The notes under the pieces: generated by a model
Seen by the model: only the letters and a program-made list of their open reading frames with translations
Told to the model about the DNA's origin: nothing
Databases searched by the model: none
Assembly (NCBI RefSeq): GCF_010093595.1
Contig: NW_022985441.1
Coordinates: 1,605,838 to 1,669,837 of the forward strand
Length of the DNA: 64,000 nt
From: Mytilinidion resinicola
Taxonomy: Eukaryota; Ascomycota; Dothideomycetes; Mytilinidiales; Mytilinidiaceae
Reading direction: 5' to 3'
Translations under genes and position numbers: made by a program
Shown here: positions 34,599 through 47,500 of the stretch, piece by piece
Layout: every line of letters starts with the position of its first letter
Position numbering within the stretch: position 1 is the first letter of the stretch

Positions 34599-36055
34599 GA
34601 CAAGCGAGATGTCTAAAACCCTGCACTGGTGTCTTGGTCCGGTCTCCCAAACTATCTCGTAGTCTGGAGGAAGCCCCACAGCTTCGGAGAGCTCGAGCTC
34701 CTGCTTCTGCATGAACGCGCCTGTAGGGGGTTATTGTGAATACTGTCATCAGATTAGGGAGCCGGGTCTCGTGGAACCCGTATCATTGCGGTACTGGGGG
34801 AGCGTGTACGAGCTTGGGGTTTAGCGTTAAGCGTGTTTCGAGTAGATCGGAGTGTCCGATTTAGTGTTGGTTATTTCATACCCGGGCAGGTTTATAGTTC
34901 CGTGTTCTTTCTCGTTAGCGCGAACAAGTTACATTACTCCAAATTAGAATATGCTTTATGTCAATACTCTATTATTTCGCTTCCAGTCCGCGAGCCGCAC
35001 CTAACTTGGAAGCAACTTTTGAAAAATACTCCCCTCAAATATTCAAGGTCCCTTCACACAAAAGCGAGCATACATAGAGCCCATTGGTGGGACTACCTTG
35101 GTGCATAGGTCTTACAGACAGTGTCGGACATTCGCTTGGATGAAAGACGTGTTAGTAGTATAGGAGGAGGGAGAGCGCAAATCAGGATAACTAGTTAGTA
35201 AGCTACACTAGCTTACTAAGTTCGCTTATTGTTGGCCTATGCGTATTATACGTCACGTGCATTCGAAATATACAAGCACTCTCCAGTTTTCTGGATACAA
35301 TTGGAGTTGGCGGAGTCTCCCATTAGGAGGAGCTCCTGCCTAGATATGCATAACACCAAAAGCAGCACAGCAGTAGCTTCGTATTCGACGTAGACACTCG
35401 GTTTTGAAAGAGTTCTCAATACATATCCTTGACTCTAGAGTTGATCTCTTAAGCAATGGGCTTGCGATCTAACGTTCTGTCTTCGAAGATGCCATCACGT
35501 GATACCCACCCGCAAACCATCACTGACTGCTCTTGCCACTATTTGGCTATCTTCTGCAGCTATACTACCTCACATATGTCCCCATTATCTCCATTAAAGC
35601 AGCCTACAAACGTACCCGTCCAATCCACCAGCCCATCTCCCTCACCGGTCCACGCCCGCTCTCCAAGCCCACCAACAAGGCAAACCACGCAATTCCCCTT
35701 GATTGTCCACGTACTCCATGCGCCGTCGCCTTGTCGCCTTCTCTTCTATGTCGTTGCCTAGAACCCAGACTCCACGTTTAATATACCCAAAAAAATAGTC
35801 GCCTCAAAGCGGAAGGAGGGACAAGCTTGGCCATGCCCACAGCCCCTCCCTCGCCTGCCTACGTCACCACGACGCGTGATGCGTACAAAGAAGCCACTCC
35901 AAGCTACAAGCACCAATTTATAAGACCTTCCCAATAAACCCAAACCTCACATACCTAAACAACCACCCACCACGACGATCCCCAACAAACTCCTCAAGCT
36001 CCACATCCTGCCAAAGCCATCACCAAGACACTTCCGCACCACCCAAACCGCAACC
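34599..36055. other. Intergenic, 1.46 kb
   Basis: Just past the KEP stop, a relic in-frame D-K-R-D-V then TAA at 34599-34616. Otherwise no supported gene; no UstYa, tyrosinase or transporter ORF is visible. Confidence 0.45.
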
Positions 36056-36526
36056 ATGCCCCTCGTAATCCCAGGCCTGCAGTCAAAAGACGGCGCCAGC
36101 AGCAGCAGCGACGACTGGACGAACAAGCTGATGGGCAAGAAGATTGGCGAGACGAGTGATACGACGGTACGTGCTTCCGTTGGTCCCTCCTACCTGGCTC
36201 CCTCCACTAGCCTCACCTTGCCTATCTATTCCCTCTATTTAGCAATGCACTACACTCCTCGAGCGGAGCAGATGCAACTATACGGAATGCTAATACGTAT
36301 TTTGAATAGACTTTCGCGAAGCAGGAGCTGCCCAAGGAGCACCGTGTGATCAAGGAGGGCGATATGGCGAGTATGGATTTTAAGCCGGATAGGTACGCGT
36401 CCCTCCTCTTTATACCTAGACTCTTTCACGTTATATATGATGTATGGTGTACTGATGGGCTTCTCGTGCAGACTGAACATCCACACCGCCGAAGACGGTA
36501 CCGTCAAGAAAGTCCAGTTCGGTTGA
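36056..36526 (+). CDS. Peptidase inhibitor I78 family-like small protein
   Basis: Three exons: 36056-36166, 36310-36392 and 36472-36526, 82 residues. Residues 1-37 (MPLVIPGLQSKDGASSSSDD..) hold a short polar N-terminus and WTNKLMGKKIGE. The second half, LPKEHRVIKEGDMASMDFKP then DRLNIHTAEDGTVKKVQFG, matches the I78 pattern (a 'P..ARVI..G..VT.D..P.RLN...D..G.V..V' arrangement). Fungal I78 proteins are small, intracellular-looking or secreted without clear targets; known family members inhibit serine proteases. No signal peptide here. All three introns phases agree. A short gene that could easily be missed. Confidence 0.8.
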
Positions 36527-36925
36527 GCCAGTCGAGACGGAGCCGTGATACAGACAATGATGGAGGCATACCGACACGAAGGGATGGGGATAAGGAGGCT
36601 ACTCCTGTAATAATACCCGAATGACATCTTGACCATGAAAGAGCGGAGTGACTGGATAAATCATGAGATTGCGAGTAGTAATGATGGTATATTAAGTAGT
36701 AGGTGATATGACATGCTTGCGCAGTGAGCTATTTCTCTTCTTCCAACCCAACGACCGTGAAGCAAGAAGAATACAGTAGTAGAAGCAAAGTAGAAAAATC
36801 CCAAAGATCGATGGTCGCTGTTTCCTTTTGCTTTTTCTTTTCCTTGCCCAAAAATCCGATTTCCAATACCTCCTCTTTTGATTATACACCCTAACACCAA
36901 ACGCTACCACCCCAATCCCAACCCA
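36527..36925. other. Intergenic between convergent genes
   Basis: 3' flanks of the I78-like gene and the transcription-factor-domain gene. Nothing else seen. Confidence 0.4.
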
Positions 36926-39440
36926 TCACCACCCCGTCGCGATCCCAGCAACTCCCTCATCAACCCTCCTCCTCTTCCACCTCCCCCTTCCCGCCTCCCT
37001 TTCCTCATCCGCTCCCACCACCTCTGCAAACCCACCCCCAACCCTCTCCATAACCCTCAGCAGCCTTCTCAACGCCCCCACAACCGCGCTCCCATGCTCA
37101 AACGCCATCACAATCGAGCAGCGCACCGCAAGCGCCGTAAGCCACTTGCGCGTCGCTTTCTGCTCTACACTCTCTTGGGGCGCGGTAGGTCGAGCCGCCG
37201 CGCCCCCGACGAGCCCGACCCAGAAGAGGACGCCGGCGAGGTCGGACCAAACGGTCTGGTGCGGTGTGCGGATGATGGCGTGGTGGAGAGCGGTTAGGAG
37301 GGAAGGGCGGGTTGGGTGAAGTTCGAGTGGGGAGTGGAGGTGGCCGAAGGGTGTCGAGACGGCCGAGTACACGGACGGTGTCGAAGGCGAGGGCAGTGGG
37401 AAGGAGTCGTTTCGGGCGTGAGGATAGGCGAGTGCCGAGGCGGAGGTGGGCGTGTAGGCAGCTGTGACTGCTGTTATGGCGGTGGTGGTTGTGGGTGCTG
37501 AGATAGTGAAGGGGGAGGTGTTGCTACTGGTGCTGGCGCGTTTGCTACCTGTTGCGGTTTTGTGGCCGCGAGATTTCTTGAGGAGTTCTTCGGCGATGGA
37601 TACGGCAGCGGAGAGTTTGACGCGCTTGACTATGGCGGTCGCTTGGATGAGGGAGGCTATGCGGATGCTTTCGTAGATCATGTCGCCGAATACAGGGTTG
37701 TGGTCTCGTAGTTCGCTGGCGCTGGGGAGGGCTACGAATTTCTTCAGATATTCTTTTAGCTTTTCTTCCTTCCTCCTCCCTTCGGTGGTAGTTAGGCTAG
37801 AAGCTGTGTCGAGGTACAGATCGGTCATATCCCTTGCGTCTCTTAACAGTGAAAGCGTATGCGGCTTGCATAGGCCACTGACTTCCAACGTCTCGAAATC
37901 CGGTCGTGGACAGAAAAGCGGCGACTCGGGAATTCTTTTCCCGGGAACATTATCGGAATACGAAACACGAGAGCTGTATTGGAGGTATATAGTACTCGGC
38001 TGGGCTTCGCGGAAGATGGCAGACTGGAATGATATGCTTAATATAATATTCGCAAGAGCTCCGTTCACACCAAGACGCTCGAGCCCTCCGCGCTGCCGAA
38101 CCATCGTCTCGATGCCAGACTCGTGGAAAGCGAGCATGGCGTTATTACCGGCGATCACCTCGCTACAAATGAGCTGGATAACAGCGATGATGGTGAAGTC
38201 GTCAATGCGAGTGTTTGGGTCGAGGAGGCTGCGGTTAATCAGATGGATCACTTCATGGCGCAGGGCGACACTTTCAACGCTCTCAGTGAGCCTGTAGCGT
38301 GAGGCGTCGAGGTGGGCGGAGGCGATACATAGAGTGCTAAGAAAGGCGTGTCGATTGCGTGTGATGGCGGGGATCCAGATCTGGCCCATTGCTTTGGTGC
38401 CAAAGAATCGGCTGCCTGGGATCTATTAGCATTCATTGCACCGAGAGAGAGAGAGAGAGCAAGCAGCTTACAGTGGAACTTCAGCTGCTCTATTGACACC
38501 CTGGGATGCGATACTTGGAACATCGTTTTGAAGGGATCCACAGGCGTCCCCAGTGCCCGCTCTGGCTCCAATACAAAGCTACTCCGGGCATGGTTTGAGG
38601 GCCTCTGTGGCGTGAAGAGAAAAGGATTAAGGTGGCTCTCAAGATATTGGAGCTCCGCGGTAAGCCCATCATACGCGAGCTTGATATTTGCTCGAGGGGG
38701 TTGAATGAGGGGTTGAGATGGTTGGCACGCAGCAAAGGAGTCAGGGATGGAGGACAGCAGTTGATTATCCCATTGTCCAGGAGAAGGGGTTTGGATTGCA
38801 AGAGCATTCGCCTCTTCTTCATGAGCTGACGTGGGTGTCGCGGGCGAGTGTCCTGATTTCGATGTTCCGTGGAAAAGCTTCAAGGCCACGTCCGACGGCA
38901 TCACATCCTCGACCTCGTCGTCGCTCTCAGTCACTTGCGATGCATTCGAGTCTTCACTGTGCAGTCTGGGCCGTTTCTGCTGCTTCACACGCAGCCCACC
39001 CGCAGCGCTCAACCGCTTTCCTTTCTTGCGCAAATGGTCGTTCATTGCGTGAGTGCGAATCTTCTTCATGGCTCTGGGCTGCTTGAAGCCTTTCGGATTG
39101 CTCGTAGTGATCCATAGCAACGGCAAACTGTTCGACGGTGATGCAGCAGCCACGCTCTCGGCTCGCGGTTTTGGGACAAGGCTGTCGGAGGCTGGTAGCA
39201 ATCACGGTTAGAACTGTGGGCTAGCGCGAATGACAGAGCTGAAGCTGAGGAAACACGCTGGGGCGCACCCAATGAGCTCCACGACTGCTGCGAACCATCC
39301 GTCGAGGCCGGCGAGACGCGCCTTGCCGCGCGGGAGTCGTCGGACACGGAGTAGGGAGCGAGGCTGGCGGCGACGGTTGGGGCCATATTTGCGGAGGTGT
39401 GGAGGGGGAGGGATGGTGGCCAGCTGAAGGGGAGGGGCAT
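36926..39440 (-). CDS. Fungal-specific transcription factor domain protein without zinc cluster
   Basis: Three exons on the minus strand: 39440-39269, 39191-38472 and 38415-36926, 793 residues, all in phase. Exon 1 gives MPLPFSWPPSLPLHTSANMA (a later ATG at 39386 is possible). Exon 2 has the LLWITTSNPKGFKQPRAMKK and IRTHAMNDHLRKKGKR block, typical of a large Pezizomycotina family that lacks the N-terminal Zn2Cys6 and instead carries this short basic motif. Exon 3 holds the helical fungal transcription-factor region (WIPAITRNRHAFLSTLCIAS, VIHLINRSLLDPNTRIDDFT, GLERLGVNGALANIILS). The second intron contains a short (GA)n run. Role: probably nuclear; targets unknown. Confidence 0.8.
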
Positions 39441-40304
39441 GATCGGAAAATATAATCTGGGGCTGGCATATGCCTTAAAAGTGCCTGGGTAGTGAGACAG
39501 CAGCGGCTGGCGGCAAGGTCTGATGGGCGATGGGCATCTGTCGGCTCGATCTCCAGGGTGCGACCTCCATATAAAGGGCAGCGAGGCCGATTGACGACAC
39601 CGCGTGGGAGGCGGCCGTCGCCATGGCCAGGTGCTGTTCCTACACCGTCTGCAGGAGGCGTTGAGGCGCCGAGGCGCTGAGGGCGGTGCTCGATCTTGAC
39701 GCGATTGCAGCAGCGCGTGAGCCCGTATCATTGGAGAGCAGCGCGCATGCCACGGCCGATTGCACTGCCTGCGCCCTCGATGGAGTAGTTCGCTGCCCTC
39801 TGCACACCGACCGAGCGGTCAGGGATGCTGCACACTGCTGCAGACGCGGGGACCAGCCCGCCAGATGGGCTCGACCATCTGGGCCTGGCACCGCGGACCA
39901 CTGATCCTCGCGAGGGCTTACTGCATCCACCGTCCGCTTACCGCATCTCCAGGGCCCACACTGCGATTGCAATTGCACCATGCCAGCTGAGGGCCGTCTG
40001 GATCGAGGCAGTTTGCAGCAGGCCGGTGATATGTTGGGCGCGAGTAAAGAACTTGGTGGTACGCGGACTCGGCCATCACTGTGCGTTCGCTGTGCACCGA
40101 ACCACCAGATCAGAGCCAGATTTTCGGAGAATACACGCAATTGGTACACCAAGCTGATTTTAAAAATTCGGTAGATAGCTATATTCAAAACCAGTGAAAG
40201 CGTTGAAGTGTGATGAACGACCCGGTTTCGAGTTCTCCCACCACTTTTCGCCTGTTTCGCACGCTCCAGGCAATCAGCTGCCTTGCAGCAGGCATCAGTT
40301 GTAT
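39441..40304. other. Spacer between TF-domain gene and RIC1
   Basis: GC-rich; overlapping ORFs on both strands but none convincing. A small palindromic stretch (ggcgccgaggcgc) lies near 39664. Contains the promoter of the TF-domain gene and the 3' UTR of RIC1. Confidence 0.4.
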
Positions 40305-43300
40305 TCACCGTCGCGCGCGTGCTCCCGGGCTGCCGCGCTCGCTGCTCGGACTGCGGCTGGTGCTGTGACTCGACCCACGGCCCGAGAAATCGATGCCCAT
40401 ACCCACTCCCGTGCCGTTGCGACGCCGGCTGGGTACACTCAGACGCATCTGGTCGAACATGAAGCTGCGTTCTCCACTGCCCGCTCCCCCGTTTTCTCCT
40501 GTCGGGGACCGCAGCTCGACCAGCTCCAGTGCTTCGCGCAGGGTGCCGCCAGTCTCGTCGAGCGCCATCAGGAACCGTGCCAGCTCCTTGCACAAGTCCC
40601 AGTCCTGCTCCTGCTTCGCGCGCTGCAGCAGACGCACGAGCTGCTGTGAACTCGTGCTGAGCTCTTCAAATGTGTGCAAGACAAGCAAGTAACCCCCCGC
40701 TGTCTTCAGAGAGTCCTTCTGAAGTGACTCTTCGAAAAGCTCCTGTGGCGGTGGTAGGTAGGAGAACAACGTCCGCCACGAGCGCACTTCTGTCTTGCGC
40801 GTACACTGCACTACGATATCAAGATACTGCGGAAACGAAGAGAGGAAAGAAAGCACACTGGGCAGCAATGCTTGCTCTGGTGGGGGCGACGTGTCCACCT
40901 CCTCATCCAGAACATCATGCAGTAAGATCTCCAGGGCATGGGCAAAGTACTGCAGGTGCTGGTAGTGATGCGATAAGTGTAGGGCTGCTGGTGAGTTGTA
41001 TTGCCCGAGGTGGTGCCGTAGGAGGGCGGGCAGAAAGAGATGCGTCTGCGATCAGGTCAGCAATGCCTCTACACAATGTGATTGGCCGCTCCTGGCCCCG
41101 ACTCACCCGAGCTACAAAGCGCATATACCCAAAGCTGACGTCCCTCCGCTGGACGAGCTCCGATTCGACTCCAAACAAGATGCCCTTGTTTATTAATGCC
41201 GACAGGGGGTAGAAGTCCACCGGGATCTTGACCGTTGATGGCAGATCACGGCCCAGCTCGACTGACGCCGACGACAGCACGTCCAGCATATCGATCCACA
41301 CGCGGACGTCGCTCCCGTCGAATAGCCACAGCGAATCTCGCAGATCGTGGCCGTGCACCCCGTTCATCACCAGCCCTGCCGACGGACTTGGCGGCAGCGA
41401 GTCGTCCTGCGCCTCGAGATTGAACGAGGGGTTGTCGCGCATAAGGACGTAGTACTCGACGTTGTGTGCAATGATCCGCATCTCGTACTTCAGCTCCCCC
41501 GCTTCTGACGTCGCCGGCTGCAGCAGCACTAGCTTGCCGTCGAGAAGGAACAGAATTGAGGCAACAGCCACATCTTGCGAAGGGTCGCCGTTATCTGCAA
41601 ACGTCAGCACGTCATTGTTTGAGGCGAAGTATGTAACCGTACGTAGCTGCTCTTCAGGTAGGATCCAGCTCAGGGCGCGCACTCGTGCCGGCGACCGGAT
41701 GACGCCATTCAACGTGATTTGCCCGACCTGAACCAGCTTGACCGCTGCATTCGCAACGCTGATAATGTAGTGATAGAGCACGTTGTCGTGTGTATAGACG
41801 AGCAGGGAATCTTCTCCAGATGACACCATGAGAACTATTGGGTCTGGAAGGTGTTCTACATGCATTACATGGTTAGTATCTAGTGATAGTTCGCGGGAAT
41901 AAATCCGAAGCTGTTCTCGAACTTTAGCTTTAGGTAAGACGGAGGAATGGAAGCGGTGCTTACTTCATGGGAATCGCTGGACTCGATGGCGGCGATGAGA
42001 ACATGCTGGTACCAGCACATGCCTCCGCGCACTGTAAACTCATTCTCCATCAGGGGGTCCTCGAATGTTTTCCATCGCCCGCTATTGACGCTGTAGTGCG
42101 CCAGGCCTCGTCTACCTGCCACTGCCACATATCTGCCGTCAGATGAGATGACCGCGCTTCTAATTGGCCATTGGTCAATTAGGTAGTGTGCTGGAATTTG
42201 GACATGATGCCAGAGTGAGACCTCTGCAGATATCGTCGTTAGGTCGGGTAAATCATATCCTCGGTAGATCATAAAGCCAGCGTTGGTCTGCATCAGCGAT
42301 CGAGAGACATTGGCGGATGAGAAGCAGCCTGTGATCGCATTGCGAGCCATCTCGACCAACCAAAGCCGATTGTCTCCTTTCCCGAGGAGCAGAATCTCTG
42401 ACCCGCCGCCAATCCAAAACCCGTCTTGGACTCCAAGCAACCAACCCTCCTCGTTGGCTTCAGAGAGGGAGCGGTCTGCGCCAAAGCTGCTAGCGCCTGG
42501 CTTGCCATATACACTCCACATCATCCAGCCGTTCTCATATCCGGCAAAGAGACAGTACCCGTCAGGAGAGTAGCTGAGGAAATTGAGCGCTCCGTGCGAA
42601 CTTGAACTCGGTCGAAGCTTGTGAGACATAGGGATATTTCCAGTGTAGTCCCGAGCTGTATACACGTAGATATCTCCATTGGTGCAACCGACTGCAAGAA
42701 GGGAGAACCGCGCGTTGATCGCAGCCTTGGTTCCATGATCGTCTTCGCCTACCGGAGAGTGAAATGCGTACCCGCGGAATAGATTTTGTGACTTGGGATC
42801 CTGTGATCTATCCCTCGCGAGTCTTTGGACCGCAAAACCCTTCCCATCCCCAGTTATCCAGGCGGATAGATTCATCGGCCGGTCGTACACCATCTCGGTG
42901 ATTGTGGCTTTCTTTCCCAACCATGACATCCGGCTCAAGAGTTCAGTGCTGGTCTGACTCCCTGTGTTGTCCGGGGCCCATCGGATGCACTGTATAGCTG
43001 CAGGCTTCTCCGTTGCCACTATCAGCTCGTCGTCCAGAGCAAGGGCTCTGGCAATCCCGGCATCGACTCGTATGACCATGCGGAACCGCAAGCTGATTTC
43101 TCTGACGCCGCTGCCCTCGCCCGGGCCCGCATTTGCTTCATTGGTGCGGTGTGTCCTGAGACCCCCAACGCTATGTCTCCGCGAGTGTCCTTGGGTGGTG
43201 CTTGCAAATTGTGTCCTGTATACGCGTGATGTCGGGTCCGTAGCCAATGAGTAGGTTATAAGATATCCAAGAGTGGTCTGGACAACGAAAATAGCGGAAT

Positions 43301-43819
43301 CAGGACGAAGTAAGAGGGTGACATTAGGCCCGTAGGTTTTGAGGGAGTGTTCAGAGCGCAGGACAGATGCTAGAATGGCAGTGGGCTAGGGCGTTGTCAG
43401 CTTTGGATGAGCTTCGGGGCACAATAACTTACCTTGGTCTGCCATATTGTGAGGGTAGAGCGAGTGATAGTTGCAAACATATGCCCACTACGGGTCACCC
43501 TTATCCCAATTATTTCTCCTGACAGGTCCTCTTCTGGAATCCATTCTTTTGGCGGCCTCCTCGAGTCTGATTGCTGAGATTTCTCTCCATCTCCTATGCG
43601 CGGGTCCCTCTGCTTCCCCGAATTAAAGTACTCGGCCGAGTCCTCTGTTTTCTCTGATTGCGCGTCCTTGTCTTCTGCTGGTCCATGCCTAGGTGTTCGC
43701 GGGGAGGGGCGCCCAGCTCGGTCTGTGACGCCGTCGTCGCTGGTGGTGATGCATTCCTCGGGCACCTGGTGCTTGCTGGCTGCATAGACGGAGGGGGCAG
43801 AGATGGGCCAGTACGTCAT
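40305..43819 (-). CDS. RIC1: RIC1, guanine nucleotide exchange factor subunit
   Basis: Four exons on the minus strand: 43819-43433, 43385-41964, 41910-41107 and 41045-40305, 1117 residues and all phase 0. MTYWPISAPSVYAASKH is the conserved start; a polar insertion (residues ~20-95) is followed by IIGIRVTRSGHMFATITRST and LTIWQTKPTAILASV, then WD-like repeats (NFLSYSPDGYCLFAGYENG, VISSDGRYVAVAGRRGLAHY). RIYSRELSL..HVEHLPDPIVLM and TLRIIAHNVEYY-like pieces follow. The C-terminal helical RIC1 domain spans THLFLPALLRHHLGQYNSPA, LEILLHDVLDEE and ARFLMALDETGG. Ric1 with Rgp1 is the GEF for Ypt6/Rab6 at the Golgi. Directly downstream of the VPS9 gene on the same strand. Confidence 0.93.
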
Positions 43820-44590
43820 GGCTCTCGATCACGCTCGATGGCTGCATTGGCGCGACTCCATCCCACGGCAGTGCTAAGAGGAACTTCGAAGCTGAGCTGC
43901 TGCAGGGGAGTGTGGCTCGGGTTCGTGATGGGAAGGCGTGGCTTGCATGTGGAGTTGAATCCGCGTGGCTGTGTAGTTCTCGGCTTTGAGATGATCGATA
44001 ACAAACCACGTGACCATTTGAGCGCTCCTCGATTTTATGACAAGCATAATACTGAGGACTGAAAACCTTTCACGATTTCACGGTTCGTACGGAAGATACC
44101 ACGTTGCATCTACCTAGCGTCTAAAAAAAATGTTCTACGCGGTCAGATCGGTAAGTATTTGCAACGAAAGAGGACAAAGGGGGGCCTCTCTCCATGTACA
44201 ACACGTAGCACATTACGTTTACGCAGTGTCAAAGAAATCGGAATTCACACGGTTAGATTGGAAAGTGTTTGTAACATAATTGACCAAAGCGGTGGCTCAA
44301 TTGAATGCCACCTCTTTGCAGTATCTAACCAGCCGATTTCACGTGGTCAAATCGGTGACTCTTTGCAACATGCCGTTTCAAAGAGGTACACCAAGAGCCT
44401 ACTCGCTCTCAAGCATCCATACTAATATTAAAAACCTACAACTACCAGCCCAGTCCAGGTGCTGACCCAATCTCAAGAACTTTCCCACCATCCGCCTAAG
44501 ATCCCCCAAAAAACGCCCGGTACCCTAAACACCTCACCTTATATCTATACAATCGAAGATCATGTGCGAAATGCATACCCTTTCGCTCAC
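43820..44590. other. Spacer between VPS9 gene and RIC1
   Basis: Holds the promoter of RIC1 and the 3' UTR of the VPS9 gene, plus the three-copy repeat listed separately. No ORF supported. Confidence 0.45.
44138..44388. repeat. ~47-bp degenerate repeat, three copies
   Basis: Copies start near 44138, 44248 and 44342, each of the form ggtyaratyggwaa/gtgac, then tttgyaac, then an accaaag/gtttcaaag block. Spacings 110 and 94 bp, so dispersed rather than strictly tandem. Lies just upstream of RIC1. Confidence 0.55.
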
Positions 44591-47500
44591 TCAAGGGGCA
44601 CTCCCATTAGCTTGTGCCACCACCTGCCCACTCTGCTTTGCCACCACCCGCTCACTCCTCTCCCTCCTTCTCCCCCTCTCCGGCCTTCCCTCCCCAAGCC
44701 CCAGCCCCCTCAGCGCCCTCCTCATGCTCTCCAACCTCGCCCGCTCCGTGACCACCATCTTGAGCGCCAACTCCCGACACGCCTTCCTCCCCATCGCAAC
44801 CCGCTGCTCTTGCCAAGCCGCCAGCTCCCCCGCAACAACCTGCTGCGTATACCGCAACTCTCGCCCTAGTCCATCCAGCTCATTGAGGCTCTTATCCATC
44901 TTCTCCGCTGCATCGCGTTGAATACGGTGGCGAGCGTCGTCAAGTAGACCCAGGGGCCAGCGGTCTGAGCGCCGGAAAGAGAGGCTGTGGCGATCGATCG
45001 CCTTCTGCGTCGTTGACATTTGGGAAATAAGTGTGGATGGACGATTCAGCGCTGTGAGTACTGCAGTGGTGGTGGACGAGATCGCGAGCATGTTATAGTA
45101 GAAACTCGTCATCGGGCTTGCATCGCTCTGCAGTAGCGTCTTGGTGTACTTCTCAAATGCTTTGAGATGCTCCTGTGGTAGGAAGATGAGGGACTGGACG
45201 GCCTGGCTCGAGATACTCGCAGCATCCGTGAGGTCAGTAGACGCCGTGCGCAGTTTAGTTGTGCGGCGGAGGATCGATTTCGTGGAGTGGTGAACCGAGC
45301 GGACGGATTCGCGGGCGTATTGCACAAAGAGCTCGACTTCGCGGACGTCGCGGACGGGACTGTATTCGTCGCGCACGTGCTCGGCGCGGATTTCGGACTT
45401 GCGGGAGGAGCGTTCTTGGAGCAGTGAGGGTTCCATGTCGGGGACGAGGAAGAATTCCCATACCATCTCGTGGGTGGAGAAGGTGGAATGGGTGAGGAGT
45501 AGCTTGAGGAACGAATCTAGGCGGATTTGAATGTCTCGGAGGATGGCGCGGGACGGTCTTGAGGGTATCAGGAACGGCGATGGCAAATTTGCAATGGAGG
45601 GAAGCCAGGACGCTGGATGTTCTTGGGCTAACCATTTTGCGAGATTCTCGAAATCGACTAGGGATCTCCGGCATGTGGTAACCGTGATAGTGGAGTTGTC
45701 GTTCGGTGCACCGGACTTCAGGACCAGTCGCACAGTTCCATCCTCTACAAAGAATGAACGAACAACTGTAGTAATGCGTCCATCCGAAGTTGGTTCGCTT
45801 TGAAGAAGAACGAGATCATCAATGCGATTTCGAACATCGTCATCTTTAGCAAGCTCTACAGCTGTTAGGCCCCGCACGTCTTTGACAGAGGGGTCGACTC
45901 GGGCGTCTTGAAATAATTGCCGCACGAGCTCCGTCCGTCCATACTTGCTCGCAACCATCAACGGTGTGAAATGCTTATCGTTAGGGGCGTTCACGTCCGT
46001 GTCTTGATATAATAGCCTTATAGCAATGGCCGGATCGTTGATGATATGGAGGAGTGTGTTGCCCTTAGCATCGATATGTTCGTCGAGGTGCAGCTTCTGG
46101 CCATCGCCTTGGGCGTCTGTCGCCGAGTTGATAGCGGCGTTAATCATCCAACGGTACTCATCGTGATCGTACGATCTGCACAAGGCGAAAAGTGGTGTTT
46201 GGCCATTCTTGTCTTTTAGTCTCCATGGTACTAGATGGCCAATTCGGGATATCAGGCGTGGTTGGTTAAAGAGGTAATGTGCGGCGCATCTGCCCGAGGA
46301 GTCTTGGATAACTATGTATTCTTTGACAACCTTCTCGCTCGGAGAATTATCGAGAACGAAGTCTAGGATCAAGTCCGTCGTCTTGGCATGCGACAACTGG
46401 ATCGCAGCACTGAGCAGGGTAGTGCCGTTGTTGCTACAATCTTCGAGAACCGCGTCTGGCGAATAGTACTGAGACAGGCTCAGGAGATAGTGCAAGGCCT
46501 TGTCCTGGCTTTTCTCGACGGCCATCATCAAAACAGACTCTCCTTCGGGGCTATGAGTCTGAGTAAGCCTTTCAATCGAGGTATCCCCCTCGATACCGCT
46601 GTTGTGCGAGTCGATCGTGTTCGTACGAGACCTAAAGGAAAACATGGAAGAGCTCGATGTACTTCGGGTGTCCATCGATACCCTCTTCTTTGCTTTTGGA
46701 CGTTCTGCCGTCGGGGGGGAAGGAGCTCTTTGGAAAGGGAAAATATGAGCTAAAGGGCCGGCTTGAAGCCTCCGCTCACTATGAGAAGAGCTGTGGCGTC
46801 TTTCGTGCCGATGATAATCGCCGTTTAATGTAGTGCCCCCGATGGATAACAAGTCGGTGTCGCTATTGTTATACCTAACATGTCTGGCTAGAATAGACTC
46901 GTCTTCGTTAGGCTGGTGCTCTTCAGAGTCTAAAGACCTATCCGGTTCTAAGACACTTTGCATTTCGGCAATGTCTCCATTAATGGTTGCCTCCCATAGT
47001 TTCCTATTTCTGCGGCTTGATTTCCTCAGACCACCAGCATCTTTCGCCAGATACGATATGACAGCTTCGAATGTGCTTAGTGCGTAGCCCATCTCTCCGC
47101 TTTCCACATCATCTATAAAGATGAAGTGGCGCATGTAGGATAAGCGTGCCTGGAGATGCCGTACAGGTGATCGAATGACAACTATCAAGAGGAGTGAGAC
47201 AAGTGTGTCGGCGTTGATCGTAAGCATGGGATCCTCCTTCTCTGAGTCTGATTTCCCATTGGCGTCGAGTCTCAAGCTCGACGTATCGGCAGGCTTGTCT
47301 GGCATCGTGATGTGCTTCTGGGTCGACAGTAAGATCTCCACCATCTCTTGAGGGCCTCCAGCAACGCCCATCTTTTTGAAAATCTCGGCTCCTTTTGACA
47401 GTCGTATTGCCAGCTCACGTTTACCCTTCTGTCCATTGCCAATAGTGATACCCACCTGCGAAATATCAACGTCCACCATCTGACGGATCCTGGCTTCTAA

